Made by a program: the position numbers and the translations under genes. The notes under the pieces are model-generated. The model worked only from the letters and a program-made list of their open reading frames with translations, did not search any database and was not told where the DNA came from. DNA of 64,000 nucleotides from an uncultured Pelagibacteraceae bacterium (GTDB taxonomy: Bacteria; Pseudomonadota; Alphaproteobacteria; Pelagibacterales; Pelagibacteraceae), in contig CACEBD010000003.1 of assembly GCA_902557775.1 (NCBI GenBank), positions 62,001 to 126,000 of the forward strand, written 5' to 3'. Shown here in pieces: positions 47,687-58,069 of this stretch. Position 1 is the first letter of the stretch, and the number at the start of each line of letters is the position of its first letter.

Positions 47687-48619
47687 ATGAAAAAAATTTC
47701 ATTTGTATTTTCTTTTAAAAATGAGGAAAATAATTTAGAAGAATTAATTAAAAGAGTTGATACATCTGTTAAAAAACTCAAGAACTATAATTACGAATTG
47801 ATTTTTGTAAATGATGCCTCAGATGATAACTCAGAAAAAATATTAGAAAACTTACAAAAAACTTATCCAATAACCATTATAAATATGTCAAGGACATTTG
47901 GTGTAGGTCCATGCGTTATGGCGGGGTTCAGACATACTGATGGTGATTGTATTGTGTACATGGACTCAGATTTACAAGACCCACCTGAAATATTGGAAAA
48001 ACTAATTAGTGAATATGAGAGTGGAGCAGATGTTGTTCACACTGTAAGAACTGAAAGATTGGGCGAGACAAAGATTAAATTAATTTTAACAAAAATAGCC
48101 TATAAAATAATAAATTTCTTGTCAGATATTAATCTTCCTTCGGAGGCTGGTGATTTTAAACTAATTTCTAAAAAAGCTCTTACAAAAATTTTAGAGCAAA
48201 AAGAATCTAGACCTTATATTAGAGGCTTATCTGTGTGGGTAGGATTTAAGCAAGCTTATGTTGAATATGTAAGGAAACCTAGACATGAAGGCAAATCAAA
48301 GTTTCCACTTTTTTCCGCTGGTCCTATTACACAATTTATTAATGGTGTAACGGCTTATTCATTAAAGCCCTTATATTTAGGAATTATTCTAGGAATGTTA
48401 TCAATTATATTTTCTATTTTACTAATTTTTTATGCTTTTTATATGAAATTTACCGATATAGCGGTACCAGGAACTGCAGGAATTATAATTACGATTTCTT
48501 TTTTTTCAGGAGTTATTTTATTAAGTGTAGGAGTCACAGGTATTTACATTGCAAGAATCTTTGAGGAGGTAAGAGGAAGAGATACCTACGTAATAAAAAA
48601 TATTAAAAAAATTAATTAA
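47687..48619 (+). CDS. Family 2 glycosyltransferase with C-terminal TM helices (DPM1/GtrB-like)
   Basis: FVNDASDDNSEKILE, YMDSDLQDPPEI, two C-terminal TM segments. Confidence 0.92.
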   Translation: MKKISFVFSFKNEENNLEELIKRVDTSVKKLKNYNYELIFVNDASDDNSEKILENLQKTYPITIINMSRTFGVGPCVMAGFRHTDGDCIVYMDSDLQDPPEILEKLISEYESGADVVHTVRTERLGETKIKLILTKIAYKIINFLSDINLPSEAGDFKLISKKALTKILEQKESRPYIRGLSVWVGFKQAYVEYVRKPRHEGKSKFPLFSAGPITQFINGVTAYSLKPLYLGIILGMLSIIFSILLIFYAFYMKFTDIAVPGTAGIIITISFFSGVILLSVGVTGIYIARIFEEVRGRDTYVIKNIKKIN

Positions 48620-50117
48620 TTCTATATAAACTATATTTTTTATCGGAAAAAACTAACTCTAAATCCAATTTCCAATTATTAGGGGTAATTACTATATTGG
48701 ATTTAAATTTATTTTTTATATAATCCCATTCGTTGGCTAACCTCTTTTCAAACTTTGACTTAATATAATCATCATTTATATAAGGGTAATTATTTCTTGG
48801 TGGATTTTCAAAGTCATAACCGTAAACTTCCGTCATAATATCTCTGATATTATTCACTAAATATGGATGATACGGTAGATAATCAATTGTTTTCAACATT
48901 AAAGGGGGTTTATTTGAAATATATAAAACATTAAATGGTGTTTCAGCATTAGTAATTACATTTCCTACATCTTTTAGATCTTTAAGTTTATAAAAAATCA
49001 AGTTTTCATCTTTTGAAACAATTTTATCTTTAACATTTAAAAAAGTTTTATAGTGCATCAATGAGTAAATAATTATTATAGAGTAGAAAAAATAATTTAT
49101 ATATTTAATTTCTTTAAATCTATAATAAATTAATGATAGGGCAATGGGCCAGGCAATAAATGTAAAAGTTATCATGAGCCTACCAGGTATTATTGGTGCC
49201 AAGACTTGATAATCACTCAAACGAAAAATTTTAAAGGATAGATACACAATGATAGAAGAAATAATCATTGAACAAAAGACTGTTGAAAAAAGTTTATTTT
49301 CATTATTTTTTGGACAAATGAAATAAACAATAATTAATAAAATTAAAGATTTAAACAAATATTCATAATGAATTTCATCCGTGATTGCTCTATGACCATC
49401 CCATTTTTCCATATAAATTTTAAAGAGATTTTGATCGTAAGGTATTTTCTCTAAAGAGAAATGTAAAAAAATTACTAAGCTGATTATAGTTAATAGCAAA
49501 CCAGGAAATAAAATTTTTAAAGACTCATTAAAACTATTTATTTTTTTTTGATAAAAAGAGAAAAAAATTAATATTAATAAAACCCATAAACCAACTAAAG
49601 GATGAACACAAAATAATATGAAACCTAATAAAAAAGACAATTTTATGTTATTCATTAAAAGAGATGTTACTACCAGTCCAGTAAGTGCTTGAGCGAATGC
49701 ACCAAAAGTATGAATTGTAAAAATTAAAGATGGATAATCTGTATCACCTAAATTTTTTTGAAAAAAAATTAATAAGCAAGATAGACAAATCGAAAGTGTA
49801 GTATTGCTGATAAACTTTTCAAAAATTATGAAACATGAATAAAAAAGAATTAAATTTAATAAAAAAACTAAAAAAAAAGAAACTGAGTGAGAATTAAATC
49901 CTATTTTCAATAGTATAGCTGATAATTGAGTTAATAAAGTCCATGAATTAAGAAAATAGTACTTTAATGGGGATACATTATCCTGATAAATAACATCTCC
50001 TGATATTACTAAACCGCCACGTACTGCTACCTGATCATTAAAAAAAAAGACTGTAAAAGCAATACTTAAAATTGTTAAGTAGAAAAGGTTTTTTTTACTA
50101 TAAATATTATTATTCAC
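48612..50117 (-). CDS. Polytopic membrane protein, putative glycan-associated
   Basis: 501 aa, more than 10 hydrophobic segments. Confidence 0.65.
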   Translation of the reverse strand: MNNNIYSKKNLFYLTILSIAFTVFFFNDQVAVRGGLVISGDVIYQDNVSPLKYYFLNSWTLLTQLSAILLKIGFNSHSVSFFLVFLLNLILFYSCFIIFEKFISNTTLSICLSCLLIFFQKNLGDTDYPSLIFTIHTFGAFAQALTGLVVTSLLMNNIKLSFLLGFILFCVHPLVGLWVLLILIFFSFYQKKINSFNESLKILFPGLLLTIISLVIFLHFSLEKIPYDQNLFKIYMEKWDGHRAITDEIHYEYLFKSLILLIIVYFICPKNNENKLFSTVFCSMIISSIIVYLSFKIFRLSDYQVLAPIIPGRLMITFTFIAWPIALSLIYYRFKEIKYINYFFYSIIIIYSLMHYKTFLNVKDKIVSKDENLIFYKLKDLKDVGNVITNAETPFNVLYISNKPPLMLKTIDYLPYHPYLVNNIRDIMTEVYGYDFENPPRNNYPYINDDYIKSKFEKRLANEWDYIKNKFKSNIVITPNNWKLDLELVFSDKKYSLYRIN

Positions 50118-50649
50118 TTAAAAAATAATTTTTTTTAATACACTCATCAAAAGTTTTTAGAGATTTATCTTTTGAAGAAACTATTGGTTTTTTAATTGGC
50201 CAATTAATTTTTAAGGTTTGATCATTCCAAACAATTCCTTTTTCACTAGAAGGGCTATAATAATTATCTAATTTGTAATAAATCAAATTTTCTTTTTCAT
50301 ATGAATAATAAGCATGAGCAAAACCCCTAGGGATAAAAAGACCTAAGCCATTTTTATCAGATAAAATTATCTTAAAATTTTTTCCAAAGGTTTTAGATTT
50401 CTTTCTTAAATCTATTACACAGTCTAAGATTTTACCTTTTAAAACATTTACAAATTTAGATTGAGGTTTTCTAATCTGAAAATGAAAACCTCTTAAAACA
50501 TTTTTTTTTGAATGGGTAAAATATTCAAAACAAAATCTTTTTTTTAATATTTTATCATTAAAAGTCTCTCTTAAAGATCCTCTATTATCTATATTTTTTT
50601 TCTGTTTTATTATTAAAAGACCTTCAAATTTTGTTTTTATAATTTTCAT
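50110..50649 (-). CDS. dTDP-4-dehydrorhamnose 3,5-epimerase family protein
   Basis: KKNVLRGFHFQIRKPQSKFVNVLKGKILDCVIDLRK...LFIPRGFAHAYY. Confidence 0.9.
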   Translation of the reverse strand: MKIIKTKFEGLLIIKQKKNIDNRGSLRETFNDKILKKRFCFEYFTHSKKNVLRGFHFQIRKPQSKFVNVLKGKILDCVIDLRKKSKTFGKNFKIILSDKNGLGLFIPRGFAHAYYSYEKENLIYYKLDNYYSPSSEKGIVWNDQTLKINWPIKKPIVSSKDKSLKTFDECIKKNYFLSE

Positions 50650-50650
50650 T

Positions 50651-51343
50651 TTAAAGAATTTTGAACAATTTGCCTAAGTTCATATCAACTCTTTTTGGCA
50701 TTTTACCCTTTGATTTAACTTTGGTGATATTTTTTTTTTCTTTTCTAACAAAATTAAAAATAGTTTGTGATTTTCCTCCCACATTTATAGTGCCTCTTTT
50801 ATCAATTATCTTTAATAAAATGGGTATGAAATCTTTATGGTAAATAAAATTACTTTTTACATCAGAGAACGCCTTCTTATGTTTAAATGGATACTCAGTT
50901 AACGCGCACCTAACTATTAATGAATTTTTATACATTTGAACTGCACTCTCTCCACCTAATTTTGACCATCCATAATTATTCCAAGGTAATAATGTATCAG
51001 TTTCTTTATAATTTCCTTTAGTACCAGGATATAAATAATTTGTAGAAATATAAATTAATTTGATTTTTTTTTTAAAACATTCATTAACAATATTTCCAGT
51101 GCCAATTATATTGAGATTTATACTTTTTAAAATATTTTTTTCGTGAATTTTCATTGGTCTGGATAAACCAGCTAAATGTAAAACATAATTTGGTTTATAT
51201 TTTGAAAAATTTTTATTGATTGATTTCTGCGAACAAATGTCTAATTCCTTTTTTCCACAAAAAATTAATTTAAATTTTGTTTTTACTTTTCTTAACTCAG
51301 AAGCAAATCTACCATCTCCACCAGTTATTAAAATTTTTTTCAT
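50651..51343 (-). CDS. RmlD-like NAD(P)-dependent sugar reductase/epimerase
   Basis: ILITGGDGRFASEL; STNYLYPG; NNYGWSKLGGE. Confidence 0.82.
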   Translation of the reverse strand: MKKILITGGDGRFASELRKVKTKFKLIFCGKKELDICSQKSINKNFSKYKPNYVLHLAGLSRPMKIHEKNILKSINLNIIGTGNIVNECFKKKIKLIYISTNYLYPGTKGNYKETDTLLPWNNYGWSKLGGESAVQMYKNSLIVRCALTEYPFKHKKAFSDVKSNFIYHKDFIPILLKIIDKRGTINVGGKSQTIFNFVRKEKKNITKVKSKGKMPKRVDMNLGKLFKIL

Positions 51344-52359
51344 AATTTTAAACCGAATCTTTTGTTAAAAATTTTACTTGAGGTTATTTTAAAGAATCGT
51401 TGATTTTCAAAATACCATTTAATTGTTTGACTCAATCCCTTATCGATATTAGTAACTTTATTCCATTTAAGTTGTTTTTTAATTTTTGAGCAATCTATTG
51501 CATACCTAAAGTCATGACCCGGTCTATCTTTAATAAAAGAGATTTTAGATTTTTTCCCTACAATTATTTTTTGTTTTTTACATATTTTTAATATTTTTTT
51601 TATTAAATCTAAATTTTTTAGATTAATATTTGATCCAACATTATAACTTTCTCCTGACTTACCTTTTAGATAAAGTTTATATAAAGCATCACAGTGATCT
51701 GTAACAAAAATCCACTCACGTATATTTAAACCCTTTGCGTACACAGGTAAGGTTTTATTGTTAAATATATTAAATATAATTTTAGGAATTAATTTTTCTG
51801 GAAATTGAAATGGACCATAATTGTTACAGCATTTTGAAATTACAGCATCAATTTTATAAGTTCTTATATAAGCTTGTATCAAATGATCTGCACTTGCTTT
51901 AGAGGCAGAATAAGGTGAACTTGGTTTGTAAGGAAAATCTTCATTTGATCTTTTATTATTTTTTATATCTCCATAAACTTCATCAGTTGAGACATGTATT
52001 AATTTGGTTTTTATATTTTTTTTCTTTATGTATCTTATAGCTTCTAATAAATTGAAAACTCCAAAAATATTTGATGTTATAAAATTTTTGGGACTATCTA
52101 TTGATCTATCAACATGAGTTTCGGATGCTAAGTTAAAAATAGCTTTTGGCTTATGTTTTAATAAAATATTAATTACTTTTTTTTTATTATTTATATCGAC
52201 TTTATAAAATTTATATTTTTTATTTTTAATCTTTTTATATTTATTTGAGGAATATCCAAGTTTATCTATATTAATAACGTTGAAATTTTTACTAAGTAAA
52301 AAATTAACTAAATTTGTACCAATAAATCCTGATCCACCGGTTATTATGACATTTTTCAT
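51340..52359 (-). CDS. rfbB: dTDP-glucose 4,6-dehydratase
   Basis: IITGGSGFIGTNLV, ASETHVDRSIDSP, HVSTDEVYGD, YSASKASADHLI. Confidence 0.92.
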   Translation of the reverse strand: MKNVIITGGSGFIGTNLVNFLLSKNFNVINIDKLGYSSNKYKKIKNKKYKFYKVDINNKKKVINILLKHKPKAIFNLASETHVDRSIDSPKNFITSNIFGVFNLLEAIRYIKKKNIKTKLIHVSTDEVYGDIKNNKRSNEDFPYKPSSPYSASKASADHLIQAYIRTYKIDAVISKCCNNYGPFQFPEKLIPKIIFNIFNNKTLPVYAKGLNIREWIFVTDHCDALYKLYLKGKSGESYNVGSNINLKNLDLIKKILKICKKQKIIVGKKSKISFIKDRPGHDFRYAIDCSKIKKQLKWNKVTNIDKGLSQTIKWYFENQRFFKITSSKIFNKRFGLKL

Positions 52360-52435
52360 ATTTTAAAAGAACTTTGCGGTCATTTATGTTAAACAATTAA
52401 AAGAATTATTCTTTAAAATCAAATACTATTATTAA

Positions 52436-53263
52436 ATGGGTTTAATTGACATTACAGTAGTTATAGTAACCTTTAAAAGTGAGCATAAAATTTTTTCTTG
52501 CATAGACTCAATTCCAAATAATTTAAAAATTATAATAGTAGAAAATTCAAGCGATAAAAATTTCAAGGATCGAGTTGAAAATTATAGATCAAATGTAGAG
52601 TGTTTTGTTCTCAATAATAATTTTGGTTATGCTTATGCAAATAATTTTGGCCTCTCAAAAGTAAAATCAAAATTTGGATTAGTATTAAATCCAGATACTC
52701 GATTAACAAAAAATTCTATTGATAAATTTTTAAACACTGCATCAAATTACAAAAACTTTTGGTTAGTTGGCCCTGATCAAAATTTTGAAAAAAGTTTGTC
52801 TAATGATGATATTAGAGAGGCTAAAAACATTAAAGGCTATGCTATGTTTTTTAATATAGAAAAATTCAATAATATTTTTTTTGATGAGAATTTTTTTTTA
52901 TATTTTGAAGAAATAGATCTTTGTAGATCAGTTCTTAATAAAAATGGACAAATATTAATTGATAAAAACATTGTTGTAGAACATGATGGAGGGAGTTCAG
53001 TAAAAACAGATTCTCAACACGAACTAGATAAAAATAGAAATTGGCATTGGATGTGGTCGACCTTCTATTATCATAGAAAACATAAAGGTTTATTATTGTC
53101 TTTATTTATTATTTTACCAAAGTTTATTTCTTCTTTATTAAAATTTTTACAATACAAAATTTTTAATAATAAAAAACTTAAAGAAATATATTATTGCAGA
53201 TTAAGTGGAATATTGAACTCTATAAAGGGCAATAAATCATGGTATAGACCTAGATTGAATTGA
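52436..53263 (+). CDS. Family 2 glycosyltransferase
   Basis: DITVVIVTFKSEHKIFSCIDSI, NFGYAYANNFGL, LVLNPDT, FFLYFEEIDLC. Confidence 0.9.
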   Translation: MGLIDITVVIVTFKSEHKIFSCIDSIPNNLKIIIVENSSDKNFKDRVENYRSNVECFVLNNNFGYAYANNFGLSKVKSKFGLVLNPDTRLTKNSIDKFLNTASNYKNFWLVGPDQNFEKSLSNDDIREAKNIKGYAMFFNIEKFNNIFFDENFFLYFEEIDLCRSVLNKNGQILIDKNIVVEHDGGSSVKTDSQHELDKNRNWHWMWSTFYYHRKHKGLLLSLFIILPKFISSLLKFLQYKIFNNKKLKEIYYCRLSGILNSIKGNKSWYRPRLN

Positions 53264-53294
53264 TTTAATAAAAAAAGGTATATAAAAAATTTTT

Positions 53295-54176
53295 ATGACA
53301 ATAAAAAAAAAAATATTAATTACAGGTGGAGCAGGTTTCGTAGGAACAAATTTAATTAAATTATTTTTAAAAAGAACAAATTATAAAATCATTAGTTTAG
53401 ATGATTACTCTTCTGGTAATAAAAAAAATCATATTAAAAACAAACGAGTAAAATATATAAAAGGTAAAACGGTTGATATTGAAAAAATAATAAAAAAACC
53501 TAAAGAAATAAATTCTGTTTTTCATTTTGGAGAATTTGCTCGTATATATCAAAGTTTTTTAAAAATGAATGAATGTATAGAGTCAAATAATATTGGTTCA
53601 AATGCAGTATTTAATTATTGTTTAAAAAATAAAATTAAGCTTATTTATTCTGCAACGTCTGCTTCTTTAGGAAATAAAGGAAAAGATAAAAATTTATCAC
53701 CATATGCTTTTTCTAAAGCAAAAAATTTAGAACTATTAGAAAATTTAAAAAAATGGTTTAATTTTAAGTATGAAGTAATTTATTTTTATAATGTCTACGG
53801 ACCTTATCAAATTTGTAAGGGTCAAATGTCTACAGTGATTGGTATCTTCGAAGATCATTACAAAAGAGGTAAACCTCTCCCTGTTGTTAAACCAGGGACA
53901 CAATCAAGAAGATTCACACATATAGAGGATACTGTTGAAATTTGTTATTATGCCTGGAAAAAAAATCTTTGTAGACATTACAGTATTGCTAATAAAAAAT
54001 CGTATTCCATATTAGAAGTAGCAAGGATGTTCAATTCAAAAATTAAATTTTTACCAAAAAGATTGGGTGAAAGGTACGCTTCAGCTTTGATAAATAAAAA
54101 TCTATCAAACAAAATGTATAAATATTTCGGAAAAATTAATTTGAAAGACTATGTAAATAATTTTATTTTAAAATAA
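53295..54176 (+). CDS. NAD-dependent epimerase/dehydratase
   Basis: ILITGGAGFVGTNLIKLF; SATSASLGNKG..LSPYAFSKAKN. Confidence 0.9.
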   Translation: MTIKKKILITGGAGFVGTNLIKLFLKRTNYKIISLDDYSSGNKKNHIKNKRVKYIKGKTVDIEKIIKKPKEINSVFHFGEFARIYQSFLKMNECIESNNIGSNAVFNYCLKNKIKLIYSATSASLGNKGKDKNLSPYAFSKAKNLELLENLKKWFNFKYEVIYFYNVYGPYQICKGQMSTVIGIFEDHYKRGKPLPVVKPGTQSRRFTHIEDTVEICYYAWKKNLCRHYSIANKKSYSILEVARMFNSKIKFLPKRLGERYASALINKNLSNKMYKYFGKINLKDYVNNFILK

Positions 54177-54716
54177 TTAATGTCCAGGAAATTCAATTAA
54201 ACTTTCGGTTTTATACCCTTTATCTCTTAGCATGTTATTTCCAGGTAAATCGAATAGATTAATTACGAATATAAATCCAGCAACTATACCGCCAGAAATT
54301 TCAACAATTTTTGCAGCTGCTTCAGCCGTTCCGCCAGTGGCAATTAAATCATCAATTATTAGAATTTTTTCATTTTTTTCTATTGAGTCTTTATGAACCT
54401 CAATGGTTGCTGTGCCATATTCTAACTCAAAATCAACAGAGTGTACTTCTGCTGGGAGTTTATTTTTTTTCCTTAAAAGTATGAAAGGTTTTTCTAGTTG
54501 ATAAGAAACAGTTGATGCAAAAACAAAGCCCCTTGATTCTATCGCGGCCACTTTATCGAATTCAATTTTCTTTGCTAATTCAATTATTTTATCAATAGTA
54601 TATTTAAAAGCCTTAGCATCTTTAATTAAAGTTGTAATATCTCTGAATAAAATTCCTTTTTTTGGATAATCGGGTATCGATCTTATATGTTTTTTTAAAT
54701 CCATAATTTGCTTCAA
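54177..54716 (-). CDS. apt: Adenine phosphoribosyltransferase
   Basis: IPDYPKKGILFRDITTL, AIESRGFVFAS, LIIDDLIATGGTA. Confidence 0.96.
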   Translation of the reverse strand: MKQIMDLKKHIRSIPDYPKKGILFRDITTLIKDAKAFKYTIDKIIELAKKIEFDKVAAIESRGFVFASTVSYQLEKPFILLRKKNKLPAEVHSVDFELEYGTATIEVHKDSIEKNEKILIIDDLIATGGTAEAAAKIVEISGGIVAGFIFVINLFDLPGNNMLRDKGYKTESLIEFPGH

Positions 54717-54744
54717 GTTCTAACAAAAAAGCTTTAATAATTAA

Positions 54745-55626
54745 ATGATGAATAAAAGAAAGCTCGGGATAATTGGTGGTAGTGGACTTTATAAAATGGA
54801 GGGTTTTGAAAAAACAAAATGGAAAAAAGTTAATACTCCATGGGGAAAACCTTCTGATGAAATCTTAATAGCCAGATTTGGAAAAGAAGAAATTTGTTTT
54901 TTACCTAGGCATTCAAGAGGTCATAAAGTAAACCCTACAAATATAAATTTTAGAGCGAATATCGATGCTATGAAACAGCTAGGAGTTACAGATATAATCT
55001 CGGTGTCAGCAGTTGGATCATTGAAAGAAAATTTAGAGCCAGGAAAATTTGTGATCGTTGATCAATTTATAGATCGTACATTTTCAAGAATAAAAACATT
55101 TTTTGATGAGGAAATTGTTGCACATGTTTCAATGGCAAAACCCACAAGTTCTGGACTTGCAAATTGTTGTGAAGCCGCATTAAAGAAATTGAATATAAGT
55201 CACCAAGTTGGAGGAACTTATGTGGCTATGGAAGGACCTCAATTTTCTACTTTAGCAGAGTCAAATTTATATAGGTCTTGGGAAGCAGATGTAATCGGAA
55301 TGACTAACATGCCTGAGGCTAAATTAGCAAGAGAAGCAGAGATACGATACTGCACTGTAGCAATGGTTACTGATTATGATTGTTGGCATCCTGACCATGA
55401 TGAGGTGGATGTAAATATGGTAATTCAAACATTAATAAAAAATGCAGCTAATGCACAAAATATGATAAAAGAAATCATAAAAACTTTTAAAGATTATTCT
55501 GTGGAAAACGATCCTGCTAATAATTGTTTAGATGTTGCAATCGTAACAGACCCAAAATCGAGAACAAAAAAGACAATTAAGAAATTACAAAATATTGCTG
55601 GAAGAGTTCTTAATATAAAAAAATAA
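54745..55626 (+). CDS. mtnP: S-methyl-5'-thioadenosine phosphorylase
   Basis: GIIGGSGLYKMEG, FLPRHSRGHKVNPTNINFRANI, VAMEGPQFSTLAES, VIGMTNMPEAKLAREAEI. Confidence 0.95.
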   Translation: MMNKRKLGIIGGSGLYKMEGFEKTKWKKVNTPWGKPSDEILIARFGKEEICFLPRHSRGHKVNPTNINFRANIDAMKQLGVTDIISVSAVGSLKENLEPGKFVIVDQFIDRTFSRIKTFFDEEIVAHVSMAKPTSSGLANCCEAALKKLNISHQVGGTYVAMEGPQFSTLAESNLYRSWEADVIGMTNMPEAKLAREAEIRYCTVAMVTDYDCWHPDHDEVDVNMVIQTLIKNAANAQNMIKEIIKTFKDYSVENDPANNCLDVAIVTDPKSRTKKTIKKLQNIAGRVLNIKK

Positions 55627-55632
55627 TCTGAA

Positions 55633-56079
55633 ATGCCAACATATACTGTAAAATATTCGAATTTTAATCTCTCACAAAAACAAAAAAATTTACTAGCAAA
55701 TGATATTTCAAATACTCATAGTAAATTTACAGGAGCAAATACTTTTTTTGCTCAAGTAATATTTCAAAAAAATGAAAAAAATTCTCATTTCATGGGAGGT
55801 AAATTAGTTAAGACAAAAGAAATTTTTTTAAACGGTCAAATACGAGCTGGTCGTACCTCAAAAGTAAAAAAAAAATTAATTTTAGGGCTTAGAAAAATTT
55901 TAATTAAGAACACTAAATTAAAAAAAGACTTTGTTTGGGTGTATCTAGAGGATTTATCACCAGATCAAATGATTGAATATGGAGAAATATTACCTAAATC
56001 AGGGCAAGAAAAAAAATGGTTTGATTCTTTAACTCTAAGTTTAAGAAAAAGATTGAGAATGATGGAAAAAAACAAATGA
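55633..56079 (+). CDS. Putative tautomerase-superfamily protein
   Basis: Pro-initiated MPTYTVKYS; tautomerase-like length and fold pattern. Confidence 0.55.
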   Translation: MPTYTVKYSNFNLSQKQKNLLANDISNTHSKFTGANTFFAQVIFQKNEKNSHFMGGKLVKTKEIFLNGQIRAGRTSKVKKKLILGLRKILIKNTKLKKDFVWVYLEDLSPDQMIEYGEILPKSGQEKKWFDSLTLSLRKRLRMMEKNK

Positions 56080-57146
56080 AAATTGATGGGAAATCTTACA
56101 AAACAATCTGGTTTGAAAATAATTTAGTAAAAATCATAGATCAAACAAAACTTCCCCATCAATTTGTAATTAAAGATTTAAAAACAATAAAGGATTCAAT
56201 TAATGCAATTAAAACAATGGAGGTAAGAGGCGCTCCGTTAATTGGTGCAACAGCTGCCTATGGCTTGGTTTTATCAATAATTGAAAATAATGATTTATCT
56301 TTTTTAAAAAAATCTAGTGAAGAATTAATTGCCTCTAGACCTACTGCAATTAATCTAAAGTGGGCTGTTGATAGAATGATGAAAAAATTAAATGGTATTA
56401 ATGAAAAAGATATTTTGAAAATAGCTTTAGATGAAGCAAAGGCTATAAAAGATGAGGATGAGGGGTTCTGCAAAAATATTGGATTGAATGGTCTTAAAAT
56501 TATTGAAGAAATTTCTAACAAAAAAAAAGGTACAGTAAATATATTAACTCATTGCAATGCAGGATGGTTAGCTACAATAGATTGGGGGACTGCTACTTCA
56601 CCGATATATCATGCCCATCAAAAAGGTATTAAAGTTCATGTTTGGGTAGACGAAACTAGACCAAGAAATCAAGGAGCAAATCTAACTTCTTATGAATTAA
56701 ATGAGGAGGGAATTTCAAACACAGTTATAACAGATAACGCAGGTGGTATTTTAATGCAAAGAGGGCAGGTAGATATATGTATCGTTGGAACCGATAGAAC
56801 TTTGTCTAACGGTGACGTATGTAATAAAATTGGAACTTATTTAAAAGCTTTATCTGCAAAAGATAATAACGTTCCTTTTTATGTAGCCTTGCCAAGTTCA
56901 ACTATAGACTGGAGTATCAAAGATCATAAACAAATCCCCATCGAGGAAAGAAATTCAGAGGAGCTATCACATGTTGAGGGAATAGATGAAAATAATGAAA
57001 TTAAAAAAGTGAGAATTTACCCACAAAAAAGTAAGTCATTAAACCTAGCCTTCGATGTGACACCTGCTAAACTAGTAACAGGATTAATAACAGAAAAAGG
57101 CATTTGTGAAGCATCAGAAAAAGGATTGAAAGGATTATTTAAATGA
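56076..57146 (+). CDS. mtnA: 5-methylthioribose-1-phosphate isomerase
   Basis: MEVRGAPLIGATAAYGL, ILTHCNAGWLATIDWGTA, VDETRPRNQGANLTSYEL, VGTDRTLSNGDVCNKIGTY. Confidence 0.96.
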   Translation: MKIDGKSYKTIWFENNLVKIIDQTKLPHQFVIKDLKTIKDSINAIKTMEVRGAPLIGATAAYGLVLSIIENNDLSFLKKSSEELIASRPTAINLKWAVDRMMKKLNGINEKDILKIALDEAKAIKDEDEGFCKNIGLNGLKIIEEISNKKKGTVNILTHCNAGWLATIDWGTATSPIYHAHQKGIKVHVWVDETRPRNQGANLTSYELNEEGISNTVITDNAGGILMQRGQVDICIVGTDRTLSNGDVCNKIGTYLKALSAKDNNVPFYVALPSSTIDWSIKDHKQIPIEERNSEELSHVEGIDENNEIKKVRIYPQKSKSLNLAFDVTPAKLVTGLITEKGICEASEKGLKGLFK

Positions 57147-58069
57147 AAAAAATATTATTACTATTTATAATCTTTCCCACTTTAGCATTTGCTGGAAGCG
57201 ATGATATAAAAAAAAGCGGATTCTTAAAAAAACCAATAAGTACTAAAGTAGATAAATTAGAAATTATTGAACCTAAAAATAAAATAATTATTATTTTTAA
57301 TCATGGGCAATCTTCTAATGACTCAAAAAAAAAGAATAAATGCACTTGGATAGGTAATGTTAGAAATATGGCATCACTTATTGGGGAAAAAGTAAAAGGT
57401 AAAGAAATAATGGTGTACAATTTTTGTACTAATCATTTAGAAGGTGATCAAATGTTAGAAAAATACCCTTTATGGCACAAAAAATACGTAGGACCCTATA
57501 AAGGAAAACATAAACTAGAAAAAAGGGTTGATGCAAACATTAAACTTATAGAGCAATTAGCTAGTATGGGTGTTCCAAAAAAACAAATAATAGTCACCGG
57601 TCATTCCTGTGGCGGGCTTATGACACTAATGCTTTTTGCTAAACATCCTAATGCAGCAGGCGGAGGTATTTCTTTCAATCAAGCTTGTTTTGGTAAAATC
57701 TCAAAACAGTATAAAGCTGCAAAAGTAGGCCCTAAAGCAGCTTTAGAAAGTTTTAAAAAAAAAAAACCAGGACCCTCAGTTGTTCGACAGTCACAAATTG
57801 ATGAAATAAAAAGTTCTAAAAATTTACCTTTACTTGCATTTACACATCCAAAAGATAGTTACGAAGGATTATTGTCTGACTGGCTTGATGAGATACCTGG
57901 TTTAGAAAGAATTATTATTTCAGAAGACTATACAATCAACGGTCAAAAATGTTTTAAGGAACATGCCAATGAAAAAGAGCCTGTTAAAGATGGTCACAGA
58001 ATGGATCATGCTACTTGTTTTCAATATTATAATCCAAAAATCTTAGATTATATATCTTCCAGAATTTAA
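57143..58069 (+). CDS. Secreted alpha/beta-hydrolase-like protein
   Basis: Signal peptide; VTGHSCGGLMTLML nucleophile elbow. Confidence 0.7.
   Translation: MKKILLLFIIFPTLAFAGSDDIKKSGFLKKPISTKVDKLEIIEPKNKIIIIFNHGQSSNDSKKKNKCTWIGNVRNMASLIGEKVKGKEIMVYNFCTNHLEGDQMLEKYPLWHKKYVGPYKGKHKLEKRVDANIKLIEQLASMGVPKKQIIVTGHSCGGLMTLMLFAKHPNAAGGGISFNQACFGKISKQYKAAKVGPKAALESFKKKKPGPSVVRQSQIDEIKSSKNLPLLAFTHPKDSYEGLLSDWLDEIPGLERIIISEDYTINGQKCFKEHANEKEPVKDGHRMDHATCFQYYNPKILDYISSRI

Noticed and set aside
40076-54176. Genomic island mobilised by an integrase at the tRNA-Met
   Set aside because: No integrase, transposase or duplicated tRNA 3' end seen within the window; only positional coincidence.
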